64,000 nt of DNA from Caldimonas tepidiphila (GTDB taxonomy: Bacteria > Pseudomonadota > Gammaproteobacteria > Burkholderiales > Burkholderiaceae_C), in the NCBI RefSeq assembly GCF_003569765.1, contig NZ_KZ983957.1, positions 62,001-126,000 of the forward strand, in the 5' to 3' direction. Below the pieces are notes generated by a model. That model was not told the DNA's origin. It worked only from the letters and a program-made list of their open reading frames with translations, and made no database searches. This document shows positions 8,486 to 19,005 of the stretch, one piece after another. Positions within the stretch are counted from its first letter, which is position 1. Each line of letters starts with the position of its first letter. The position numbers and the translations under genes were made by a program.

Positions 8486-10314
8486 CGCCGCCGATGGGCT
8501 GGCGGAACTGGTGGCGCGCCCGGGACGCCTCCCGCACGGACGCGCGCCGCGCCGAGGAGGAGGCCTGGCCGAGCGCCTTCGGGGTGGGACGCGACACGCA
8601 GATCCTCGGCGGCGACTCGGGCCTCGCGGGCGCGGCCGCGCCCGACGGAGGCCTGCATCCCTCCTTCGCGCGGGTCCTCGGCGCCTTCCTGGCCGCGCGC
8701 GCCGCGGTCGGCGTGCTGCTGCTCGCCACGCAGGTGGCCGGCAAGGTCTTCGTCGACGGTCGGCCGGACTGGGTGCTGCTCGTGTGCATGGCGTATGCGG
8801 TGGCGACGGTGTCGGCCTGGATGCTGCCGTGGCTGCGCCGCATGCAGCCGACGCTGCCCCGGCTGAGGCGCGGGCAGTGGCTGGGCACGATCGGGCTGGA
8901 CCTGCTGACCTTCGGGGCGCTGCACCTGCTCGCCCCGCGCTCGGTGCTGAACTTCGTGCCGCTGCTGGTGCTGCCGGTGCTGATGGCCGGCGTGCTGACG
9001 CCGCGGCCCGCGGCGCTGGCGGTGACGGCCGCCGTCTCGCTGCTGCTGCTGGCGCAGTCCTGGGCGGAGGTGCTCGCCGGCGGCGAGCCGATGCTGCTGA
9101 TCACGCAGAGCGGCCTGGTCGGCAGCGGCTTCTTCGTCATCGCGCTGCTCGCCGGCGAGTTGGCTTCGCGCCTGGCGCGGCAGGAGCTCGCCGCGCGCGG
9201 CAGCCTGGAGCTGGCGCGCCAGCAGGCCCAGCTCAACCGGCTGGTGATCGAGGAGATGCAGGACGGCGTGCTGGTGGCCGACCGGCACGGCCGCGTGCGC
9301 GCCGCCAACCCGGCCGCGCGGCGCCTGATCCAAGCCGAGGGAAGCGCGCAGCCGGCACCCTTCCACCTGAAGTTCTCGGCGGTCTGGCTGCCGCTGTTCG
9401 AGGTCGTGCAGCAGGCCTTCGCGGCAGGGAGCTGGCCGCAGGAGGGGCGCCAGCTGGTGCTGCAGTTCGGCGAGGGCCGGGCCCGCAACCTGTGGGTGCG
9501 CATGCGCTTCACGCGGCCACAGGCCTCGCCGCGCCCGGAGGAGCTCTGCGTGATGTTCCTGCAGGACCTGCGCGACGTGCAGGCGCGGCTGCGGCAGGAG
9601 AAGCTCGCCGCGATGGGGCGCGTGTCGGCGGGCATCGCGCACGAGATCCGCAATCCGCTCGCGGCGATCGCGCAGGCCAACGAGCTGATGGCCGAGGACG
9701 CGGTGACCGCGTCGCAGCGCCAGCTCACGCAGATGGTGGCCGACAACGTCGAGCGGCTCAAGCGCATCGTCGACGACGTGATGGACGTCGCCTCGGGCCA
9801 GCATCCGCCGGCCGCCGTGGTGGACGCGACGGCGCTGGTCAGCGCGGTCTGCCGCGAATGGGCCGGGACCGCGCGGCTGCCGGCCGGCGCGGACGGGCCG
9901 CTGCGCCTGGATCTTCCCCCCGAGCCGCTCGGCGTCGTGTTCGAGCCCGATCACCTGCGCCGCGTGCTCGTGAACCTGCTCGACAACGCCTGCCGCCATG
10001 CGACGCGCACGCCCGGCTCGATCGAGCTGCGCATGCACGCGGAAGGGGCGGAGCTGGTCGAGCTGTGCGTTGCCAGCGACGGGCCGCCGATCCCGCCCGA
10101 CGTGGAAAATCACCTGTTCGAGCCTTTCTTCTCGACGCGCAGCCGCGGCACCGGACTCGGCCTGTATATTTGCAAGGAAATATGTACGCGCTACGGTGTC
10201 TCGATCGACTACCGGCTGCGCAGCTCGAAGCACCAGGCGCGCAACGAGTTCTTCCTGATCATGCGTCGCGAAGCCCTCCCGGCGCCCCATCCCAGTCCCG
10301 CTCCCGCTCCATGA
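8482..10314 (+). CDS. pilS: PilS-type membrane sensor histidine kinase
   Basis: The sensor half of a two-component system with the next gene. Roughly 610 residues: several N-terminal membrane helices (about 65-230), a PAS-like region, a HisKA domain with phospho-accepting His387 (AHEIRNP), and a HATPase with N box (LVNLLDNACRHA, near 497) and GTGLGLYICKE (near 556). PilS in Pseudomonas senses pilin levels and controls pilA through PilR; that role here is inferred. The start is uncertain: GTG 8482 overlaps the previous stop, ATG 8494 is also possible, and neither has a good ribosome binding site. Confidence 0.85.
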   Translation: MTPPMGWRNWWRARDASRTDARRAEEEAWPSAFGVGRDTQILGGDSGLAGAAAPDGGLHPSFARVLGAFLAARAAVGVLLLATQVAGKVFVDGRPDWVLLVCMAYAVATVSAWMLPWLRRMQPTLPRLRRGQWLGTIGLDLLTFGALHLLAPRSVLNFVPLLVLPVLMAGVLTPRPAALAVTAAVSLLLLAQSWAEVLAGGEPMLLITQSGLVGSGFFVIALLAGELASRLARQELAARGSLELARQQAQLNRLVIEEMQDGVLVADRHGRVRAANPAARRLIQAEGSAQPAPFHLKFSAVWLPLFEVVQQAFAAGSWPQEGRQLVLQFGEGRARNLWVRMRFTRPQASPRPEELCVMFLQDLRDVQARLRQEKLAAMGRVSAGIAHEIRNPLAAIAQANELMAEDAVTASQRQLTQMVADNVERLKRIVDDVMDVASGQHPPAAVVDATALVSAVCREWAGTARLPAGADGPLRLDLPPEPLGVVFEPDHLRRVLVNLLDNACRHATRTPGSIELRMHAEGAELVELCVASDGPPIPPDVENHLFEPFFSTRSRGTGLGLYICKEICTRYGVSIDYRLRSSKHQARNEFFLIMRREALPAPHPSPAPAP

Positions 10315-11861
10315 GTTCCGCCACCCCCTACAAACTGCTGGTGGTCGACGACGAACCCGACCTGCGCACGCTCTACGAGCTGACGCTGCTGCGCGAGGGC
10401 TACGACGTCGAGACCGCGGCGTCGGTGCAGGAGGCCTGGGCGCGGCTCGCCGAGCGCAGCTACAGCGCGGTGATCACCGACATGCGCCTGCCCGACGGCT
10501 CGGGCATGGACCTGCTGCGGCGGCTCGAGCAGGCCGGCCGCGGCGAGAAGGCGGTGGTCATCACCGCCTTCGGCTCGCCCGAGAACGCGGTCGAGGCGCT
10601 CAAGGCCGGCGCCTTCGACTACCTCACCAAGCCCGTGGACCTGAAGCAGTTCCGCGCCGTCGTGGCCTCGGCCACCGGTCGGCCGTCCCCGGCCTTGCGC
10701 TCGCCCTCGACGGGCGCAGCCGCGAGCTCGGCCGTGCCCGCGCCCGCGCTGGGTCGCCGGGCGGGCGGCGGCCGTGCGCCGGCGGCGGTGCTCGTCACCG
10801 GCGGCAGCGGCACGCTCGAGCGCATGGTCGGCACCTCCGCGCCGATGCGCCAGGTGCGCGAGCTGATCGAGAAGGTCGCGCGCAGCATGGCGCCGGTGCT
10901 CGTCAACGGCGAGTCCGGCACCGGCAAGGAGCTCGTCGCGCGCTCGATCCACGAGGTCAGCGCGCGGCGCGGCCAGCCCTTCATCGCCGTGAACTGCGGC
11001 GCGATCCCCGAGCACCTGCTCGAGGCCGAGTTCTTCGGCTACCGCAAGGGCGCCTTCACCGGCGCGCAGGAGGACCGCGAGGGCTTCTTCCAGGCCGCGC
11101 GCGGCGGCACGCTCTTCCTCGACGAGATCGGCGACCTGCCGCTGGCAATGCAGTCCAAGCTGCTGCGCGCGATCCAGGAGCGCGCGGTGCGGCAGGTGGG
11201 CGCGATCGGCGAGATGCCGGTGGACGTGCGGCTCGTGAGCGCGACGCACAAGGACCTCGCCAGCGAGGTGCAGCAGGGGCGCTTCCGCCAGGACCTGTAC
11301 TACCGGCTCAACGTGATCCAGATCCGCGTGCCCGCGCTGCGCGAGCGGCCCGGGGACCTGCCGGACATCTGCGACGGCTTGCTGCACCGCATCGCGCAGG
11401 ACGCCGGCGTGTGGCCGCCACCGCGCCTGACGCCCGCCGCGCTGGACCACCTCGGCCGCTATGCCTTCCCGGGCAACGTGCGCGAACTCGAGAACCTGCT
11501 GCACCGCGCCGTCGCGCTGTCGGGCAGCGAATGGATCGACGTGCCCGACCTCGGCCTGCCCGACGTGGCCTTCGCCGACTCCAACCTCGCCGAGCTCGAC
11601 GCCCCGGCACCGCTGTCGGCGGCGCGGGATGCAGCGGCGGCGGACCAGCCGCCTCTGCCGAGCGACCTGGCCGCCTATCTCGACAGCGTCGAGCGCGACA
11701 TCCTCGTGCGCGCGCTCGAGCAGCACCGCTTCAACCGCACCGCCGCCGGCGCCAGCCTCGGGCTGTCGCTGCGGCAGATGCGCTACCGCATGGCGCGGCT
11801 CGGCGTGCAGGTGGCCGAGCACGGCATCGACCTCGCGGCGCTGGAGGAGGGCGGCGCATGA
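10311..11861 (+). CDS. pilR: PilR-type sigma-54-dependent response regulator
   Basis: An NtrC-family activator of sigma-54 promoters, probably controlling type IV pilus genes. The 516 residues comprise a receiver domain (phospho-acceptor Asp57, Lys107 in YLTKP), an Ala/Gly-rich linker (about 120-165), an AAA+ domain with Walker A GESGTGKE (200-207), the sigma-54-contacting GAFTGA loop (247-252) and Walker B LFLDEIGD (268-275), and a Fis-type HTH at the C-terminus. The ATG overlaps the kinase stop (ATGA) and the stop overlaps ampD, so the three genes are coupled. Confidence 0.88.
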   Translation: MSSATPYKLLVVDDEPDLRTLYELTLLREGYDVETAASVQEAWARLAERSYSAVITDMRLPDGSGMDLLRRLEQAGRGEKAVVITAFGSPENAVEALKAGAFDYLTKPVDLKQFRAVVASATGRPSPALRSPSTGAAASSAVPAPALGRRAGGGRAPAAVLVTGGSGTLERMVGTSAPMRQVRELIEKVARSMAPVLVNGESGTGKELVARSIHEVSARRGQPFIAVNCGAIPEHLLEAEFFGYRKGAFTGAQEDREGFFQAARGGTLFLDEIGDLPLAMQSKLLRAIQERAVRQVGAIGEMPVDVRLVSATHKDLASEVQQGRFRQDLYYRLNVIQIRVPALRERPGDLPDICDGLLHRIAQDAGVWPPPRLTPAALDHLGRYAFPGNVRELENLLHRAVALSGSEWIDVPDLGLPDVAFADSNLAELDAPAPLSAARDAAAADQPPLPSDLAAYLDSVERDILVRALEQHRFNRTAAGASLGLSLRQMRYRMARLGVQVAEHGIDLAALEEGGA

Positions 11862-12463
11862 GCGCTCCCCACGAGGGGGCGCCGCCACCGGGTGGTGGCG
11901 ACTGGGACGCAGGCTGGCTGCGTGCGGCCCGCCGCCGTCCCTCGCCGAACTTCGGCCCGCGGCCTGCGGACGCCGTCGTCGATCTCGCGCTGATCCATTC
12001 GATCAGCCTGCCGCCGGGGCAGTACGGCGGGCCCGGGATCGAGCAGCTTTTCACGAACCGGCTCGACTGGGACGCGCATCCCTACTTCCGGCAGATCCGC
12101 GGCCTCGAGGTTTCGGCACACTTCGTGATCCGCCGCGACGGCGAGCTGCTGCAGTTCGTGTCGTGCGACGAGCGCGCCTGGCACGCCGGCCGCTCGAGCC
12201 TGCGCGGTCGCGACAACTGCAACGACTACTCGATCGGCATCGAGCTCGAGGGCCTCGAGGACACGCCCTTCGAGGCCGCGCAGTACGCGGCGCTCGCGCG
12301 GCTGCTGCAGGCGCTCGCGCAGCGCTACCCGGTCTCCCTGGTCGCCGGGCACGAGCATGTCGCGCCCGGGCGCAAGCGCGATCCTGGCGCCGCCTTCGAC
12401 TGGCCGGGCCTGTGCCGCGCCGTCGGCTGGCCCGCCGAGCGCTTCTTCCCGCTCGCTCCCTGA
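11858..12463 (+). CDS. ampD: 1,6-anhydro-N-acetylmuramyl-L-alanine amidase AmpD
   Basis: A cytosolic zinc amidase that removes the peptide from anhydro-muropeptides during murein recycling; its loss derepresses AmpC-type beta-lactamases where an AmpR system exists. The protein has 201 residues. Zinc ligands by alignment to the family are His47 (LIHSIS), His165 and Asp175 (GHEHVAPGRKRDPG), with Glu129 in SIGIELEG the likely catalytic acid. It starts within the pilR stop (ATGA). Mpl, another recycling enzyme, is encoded about 22 kb away in this window. Confidence 0.95.
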   Translation: MSAPHEGAPPPGGGDWDAGWLRAARRRPSPNFGPRPADAVVDLALIHSISLPPGQYGGPGIEQLFTNRLDWDAHPYFRQIRGLEVSAHFVIRRDGELLQFVSCDERAWHAGRSSLRGRDNCNDYSIGIELEGLEDTPFEAAQYAALARLLQALAQRYPVSLVAGHEHVAPGRKRDPGAAFDWPGLCRAVGWPAERFFPLAP

Positions 12464-12551
12464 GTCGCGCCAGGACTCTCCCGCGGCCGTGCGCCCGGAG
12501 GATCCCGTGCCTGGGCTGTCCTGCCCGAAAGCCGGGTTTTCGTCAACACTG

Positions 12552-12567
12552 ACGCTATACCTGGGGT
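12552..12567 (+). promoter_or_regulatory. upstream NrdR box (weaker)
   Basis: ACGCTATACCTGGGGT matches the published NrdR-box consensus (acaCwAtATaTwGtgt) at about 11 of 16 positions. It lies exactly 32 bases, centre to centre, from the stronger box. Paired boxes about three helical turns apart are the hallmark of NrdR operators. Confidence 0.65.
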
Positions 12568-12568
12568 C

Positions 12569-12597
12569 TTGAGCAGGCCCGGGACACTAGATATAGT
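12569..12597 (+). promoter_or_regulatory. nrdA sigma-70 promoter
   Basis: TTGAGC (-35, 4 of 6) and TATAGT (-10, 5 of 6) with a 17-base spacer. The -10 lies inside the downstream NrdR box, so bound NrdR would block RNA polymerase. Confidence 0.65.
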
Positions 12598-12599
12598 GT
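12584..12599 (+). promoter_or_regulatory. downstream NrdR box (strong)
   Basis: ACACTAGATATAGTGT is a near-perfect palindrome matching the NrdR-box consensus. NrdR is the ATP/dATP-sensing zinc-ribbon repressor of ribonucleotide reductase genes; its gene is not in this window. Confidence 0.85.
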
Positions 12600-12834
12600 C
12601 TCGTCGTGGTATTCTCGCGCCCCCGCCACCCGGTGGGAGCGACGCCGGCACCGCCTTCCAGGCTGCCGCCGCGCCCGCCGGTGCCGTCCGCGCCCCACCC
12701 CAGCCCGTCCCGAGCGGCCGGCTGCAGTCGGGTCGGCCGCGGTCCCGGGACACCACACCGTCCGGCCTGCGCAGCGCCCCGAAGGCGCGCGCCTGCCGTC
12801 CGCCTTCCAGCGTTCATCGCATACAGGGGAATCC

Positions 12835-15741
<2,907 letters not shown>

Positions 15742-15751
15742 TGCGCTGAAA

Positions 15752-15793
15752 GTCCGGCGCGCTGCGATGCCTTTGCAGCGCATCGCGCCGGAC
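15752..15793 (+). repeat. inverted repeat in the nrdA-nrdB gap
   Basis: GTCCGGCGCG and CGCGCCGGAC form a perfect 10-bp stem enclosing 22 bases that can pair further in part. It lies 10 bases after the nrdA stop and has no T tract. It may slow Rho or protect the nrdA mRNA end. Confidence 0.5.
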
Positions 15794-15916
15794 CCGCGGC
15801 GCATCGCCATTTCCTTTTCAGGATGCGCACCATTCGAGGCCCGCAGGCAGGGTATCGCCGCGACATCGCGGCCGCCTGCGGCCAATAAACGCTTGGTGTT
15901 TGCACCCTGTCGCTCT

Positions 15917-15922
15917 GATAAT
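15917..15922 (+). promoter_or_regulatory. candidate -10 of an nrdB promoter
   Basis: GATAAT within CTGATAATTC lies 22 bases before the nrdB ATG. A weak -35 (TTGGTG, 15893-15898) is 18 bases upstream. This would let nrdB be made separately from nrdA. I see no NrdR box here. Confidence 0.4.
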
Positions 15923-15944
15923 TCGCCTCTACAGGAAGTCCACC

Positions 15945-17135
15945 ATGTTGGTTTGGGAAGAAGAACAGTCCTCGACACCTCCCCCGTTCAGCCCCGCGTC
16001 GAGCTCCGCCGGACAGGCACGTTCCGCCGTCCCCGCATCCCAGCCTTCCGCTCCGATTCCCTCCGCTTCCGATTCGACCGCTGCCGCCCATCGCGCCAGC
16101 ATGCATGCGGCGAGCGAGCGTCGCGTGAACGCCGCCGACAAGCGCATCATCAACGGCCAGACCGACGTCAACCAGCTCGTCCCGTTCAAGTACAAGTGGG
16201 CCTGGGAGAAATACCTCGCCACCTGCGCGAACCACTGGATGCCGCAGGAGGTGAACATGTCGCGCGACATCGCGACCTGGAAGGACCCGAACGGCCTCTC
16301 CGATGACGAGCGCCGCATCATCAAGCGCAATCTCGGCTTCTTCGTGACCGCCGATTCGCTCGCGGCCAACAACATCGTGCTCGGCACCTACCGCCACATC
16401 ACCGCGCCCGAATGCCGCCAGTTCCTGCTGCGCCAGGCCTTCGAGGAGGCGATCCACACGCACGCCTACCAGTACATCGTCGAGTCGCTCGGCCTCGACG
16501 AGAGCGAGATCTTCAACGCCTATCATGAGGTGGCGTCGATCCGCGACAAGGATGAGTTCCTGATCCCGTTCATCGACGCGATCATGGACCCGAACTTCAA
16601 TACCGGCACGCTCGAGAACGACCAGACGCTGCTCAAGAGCCTGATCGTGTTCGCCTGCCTGATGGAGGGCCTGTTCTTCTACGTCGGCTTCACGCAGATC
16701 CTCGCGCTCGGCCGCCAGAACAAGATGACGGGCGCGGCCGAGCAGTACCAGTACATCCTGCGCGACGAGTCGATGCACTGCAATTTCGGCATCGACCTGA
16801 TCAACCAGATCAAGCTCGAGAACCCGCAGCTGTGGACGCCGGCATTCAAGGCGGAGATCAAGGCGCTGTTCCTGAAGGCGGTCGAGCTCGAATACCGCTA
16901 CGCCGAGGACACGATGCCGCGCGGCGTGCTGGGCCTGAATGCCTCGATGTTCAAGGGCTACCTGCGCTACATCGCTAACCGTCGCGCGACGCAGATCGGC
17001 CTGGAGGAGTTGTTCCCGAACGAGGAAAACCCCTTCCCGTGGATGAGCGAAATGATCGACCTGAAGAAGGAGCGCAATTTCTTCGAGACGCGCGTGATCG
17101 AGTACCAGTCCGGCGGCGCGCTGTCCTGGGATTGA
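15945..17135 (+). CDS. nrdB: class Ia ribonucleoside-diphosphate reductase, beta subunit
   Basis: Carries the di-iron/tyrosyl radical cofactor for NrdA. The 396 residues begin with a low-complexity Ser/Pro/Ala stretch (about 7-58) before the ferritin-like fold. Ligand residues are Glu168 and His171, and the radical tyrosine equivalent Tyr175 is kept (EAIHTHAY), so this is the tyrosyl-radical type rather than a Tyr-less one. A second ligand pair is in DESMHCNFG. The start at 15945 has AGGAAG upstream; the open frame extends to 15900 without a ribosome binding site. Confidence 0.97.
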   Translation: MLVWEEEQSSTPPPFSPASSSAGQARSAVPASQPSAPIPSASDSTAAAHRASMHAASERRVNAADKRIINGQTDVNQLVPFKYKWAWEKYLATCANHWMPQEVNMSRDIATWKDPNGLSDDERRIIKRNLGFFVTADSLAANNIVLGTYRHITAPECRQFLLRQAFEEAIHTHAYQYIVESLGLDESEIFNAYHEVASIRDKDEFLIPFIDAIMDPNFNTGTLENDQTLLKSLIVFACLMEGLFFYVGFTQILALGRQNKMTGAAEQYQYILRDESMHCNFGIDLINQIKLENPQLWTPAFKAEIKALFLKAVELEYRYAEDTMPRGVLGLNASMFKGYLRYIANRRATQIGLEELFPNEENPFPWMSEMIDLKKERNFFETRVIEYQSGGALSWD

Positions 17136-17212
17136 CGCGTTGCGGATGGGCGCACTCCAGGTCTTGAACGAGAGCATCCGATCGACCCGCCACGAGCGGC
17201 CGCGCAGGGCGC

Positions 17213-17238
17213 GGGCGCCGCGGCGGGCGCCCTTATTT
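17213..17238 (+). terminator. terminator after nrdB
   Basis: A 7-bp stem GGGCGCC / GGCGCCC with a 6-base loop is followed by TTATTT, about 80 bases beyond the nrdB stop and before the histone-like gene. Confidence 0.6.
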
Positions 17239-17340
17239 GCCGTACCGGCCGGTCCCATCCTGGCAGACCGTCCGGCGGTGAATCGCCGTGCCCCCCCGGG
17301 GGGTATGGCGCTCTTTGCCACTTGATCAAGGAGATTCGTC

Positions 17341-17997
17341 ATGGCAACTGCAAAGAAAGCGGCCGCAAAGAAGGCCCCCGCGAAGAAGGCGGCACCGGCC
17401 AAGAAGGCCACCGCGGCGAAGAAGGCCGCACCGGAGAAGACCGTGGCGGCGGCGCCGGTCGAGGCCGTCGCGGCACCGGCCAAGAAGGCTGCGGCGAAGA
17501 AGGCCGCTGCGAAGAAGTCGGCGGCGCCGGCCGTGGCCGAGAAGGCGGCCGCGCCGGCGAAGAAGGCGGCGGCGAAGAAGGCGGCCGTGAAGGCCGTGGC
17601 CGAGGCGCCCGCAGCGCCGGCGAAGAAGGCCGCGGCAAAGAAGGCACCGGCTGCGAAGAAGGCAGTTGCCGCGGCGGTCGAGGCCCCGGCGAAGAAGGCC
17701 GCGGCCAAGAAGGCGCCGGCCGCGAAGAAGGCAGTTGCCGAGGCGGTCGCGGCCCCGGCGAAGAAGGCGGCTGCGAAGAAGAGCGCCACCGCGGCGACGA
17801 AGACGGCCGCGAAGGCGGTGGTGGCCGACACCGCCGCGACGCCCACCAAGAAGGCGGCCGCGAAGAAGGCCCCTGCGGCGAAGAAGGCTCCCGCGGCGAA
17901 GAAGGCGGCGGCGAAGAAGAGCGCGGCCGCCCCGGCGGCGAAGACCACGCTGAGCCCGCAGGCCGCCTGGCCCTTCCCGACCGGCGCCAAGCCCTGA
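17341..17997 (+). CDS. histone H1-like, lysine/alanine-rich DNA-binding protein
   Basis: A 218-residue protein made almost wholly of Ala, Lys, Pro and Val. Repeats of KKAAAKK and KKAPAAKKA run from residue 4 to about 207, then a different, neutral end (TLSPQAAWPFPTGAKP). Such proteins resemble eukaryotic H1 tails and bacterial HctB/AlgP-like proteins that bind DNA non-specifically. An AAGGAG ribosome binding site precedes the ATG, and it has its own terminators on both sides. The conserved WPFPTG-type ending in Burkholderiales suggests a real gene rather than repeat noise. Regulatory targets are unknown. Confidence 0.85.
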   Translation: MATAKKAAAKKAPAKKAAPAKKATAAKKAAPEKTVAAAPVEAVAAPAKKAAAKKAAAKKSAAPAVAEKAAAPAKKAAAKKAAVKAVAEAPAAPAKKAAAKKAPAAKKAVAAAVEAPAKKAAAKKAPAAKKAVAEAVAAPAKKAAAKKSATAATKTAAKAVVADTAATPTKKAAAKKAPAAKKAPAAKKAAAKKSAAAPAAKTTLSPQAAWPFPTGAKP

Positions 17998-18019
17998 GCG
18001 GGACCTGGCTCGCGTCATG

Positions 18020-18042
18020 AACCCGGCTGCGGCCGGGTTTTT
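18020..18042 (+). terminator. rho-independent terminator after the histone-like gene
   Basis: AACCCGGC / GCCGGGTT stem of 8 bp with a TGCG loop runs into a T tract (five T's counting the paired end). The reverse strand could serve the opposing kinase gene only weakly. Confidence 0.8.
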
Positions 18043-18078
18043 CGTTCCGGCCGCGCGCGGCAGCGGCCGGCGAGGGCC

Positions 18079-18987
18079 TCAGCCGAGGCCCAGCGCGGCG
18101 CGGTCGATGCGATGGTTCTGCGGGCCGGCGCAGGCGATCTTGAGCGCGCCGACCTTGTTGCCGAGCTCGGCGCAGCGCGCGAGCTCCCAGCCGCGCTCGA
18201 GGCCGTAGAGCAGCGCGCCGCGAAAGGCGTCGCCGCAGCCGGTCGGGTCCACGACGGCCGCGGCCTCGACGCCGGGCACGTGCGTGCGCCCGCCCTGCAC
18301 CCAGACCTCGCAGCCCTGCGCGCCGAGCGTCACGACGATGCCCCTCAGGTGCGAGCGCGACAGCTCCTCGAGGCTCGAGCCGGTGCGTTCGCACAGCAGC
18401 CGCGCCTCGTAATCGTTGACCGCGACCCAGCTCGCCTGCTCGATGAAGCGGCGCAGCTCGGCGCCGTCGAACATCGGCAGGCCCTGGCCCGGGTCGAACA
18501 CGAAGGGGATGCCGAGCGCGGCCATCTGTGCGGCGTGCTGCAGCATCGCGTCACGGCCGTCGGGCGCGACGATGCCGAGCGCGAGGCCGGGCTTCGCGAC
18601 CACCGCCGTCTCGTGCGCGCACTGCATGGCGCCGGGATGGAAGGCGGTGATCTGGTTGTTGTCCCGGTCCGTCGTGATGATCGCCTGCGCGGTGTAGCTG
18701 TCGGCGACCGTGCGCACGAACTCGGTGGACACGCCCCAGTCCTGCAGCCGCGCGAGGTAGTCGGCGCCGTCGCTGCCGAGCGCCGCCATCACGAGCGGCT
18801 CGCCGCCGAGCTGATGCAGCGTGTAGGCGATGTTGCCGGCGCAGCCGCCGAACTCGCGGCGCAGCGTCGGCACCAGGAAGGACACGTTCAGGATGTGGAT
18901 CTGCTCGGGCAGGATCTGGTCGGCGAAGCGGCCGGGGAAGGTCGTGATGGTGTCGAAGGCGAGCGAGCCGCAGATCAGCGCAGACAT
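18079..18987 (-). CDS. PfkB-family kinase, adenosine/ribokinase-like
   Basis: A 302-residue cytosolic carbohydrate kinase of the PfkB superfamily. Substrate-side glycines lie in EFGGCAGNIAY (45-55), and the C-terminal signature DPTGCGDAF starts at 247 with Asp253 the catalytic base. The N-terminus (ICGSLAFDTI) resembles bacterial adenosine kinases more than ribokinase, but the substrate cannot be fixed from sequence. It is the last gene of a minus-strand run after the DUF3426 protein, with an 18-base gap. Confidence 0.85.
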   Translation of the reverse strand: MSALICGSLAFDTITTFPGRFADQILPEQIHILNVSFLVPTLRREFGGCAGNIAYTLHQLGGEPLVMAALGSDGADYLARLQDWGVSTEFVRTVADSYTAQAIITTDRDNNQITAFHPGAMQCAHETAVVAKPGLALGIVAPDGRDAMLQHAAQMAALGIPFVFDPGQGLPMFDGAELRRFIEQASWVAVNDYEARLLCERTGSSLEELSRSHLRGIVVTLGAQGCEVWVQGGRTHVPGVEAAAVVDPTGCGDAFRGALLYGLERGWELARCAELGNKVGALKIACAGPQNHRIDRAALGLG

Positions 18988-19005
18988 GGCCGTTTCTTTC
19001 GTGGT

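Larger units (their letters stand above)
12464..12834. other. 371-base ampD-nrdA intergenic region
   Basis: No convincing gene. The first part holds the nrdA promoter and two NrdR-type boxes (12552-12599). The rest, about 230 bases to the nrdA ATG, is a long GC-rich leader with no recognised structure and no clear ribosome binding site pattern beyond an AGGGGA just before the start. Confidence 0.7.

Noticed and set aside
17341-17997. Repetitive DNA that could look like a CRISPR or satellite array
   Set aside because: The repeats are codon repeats (Lys/Ala) of irregular length without spacers, inside an intact reading frame.
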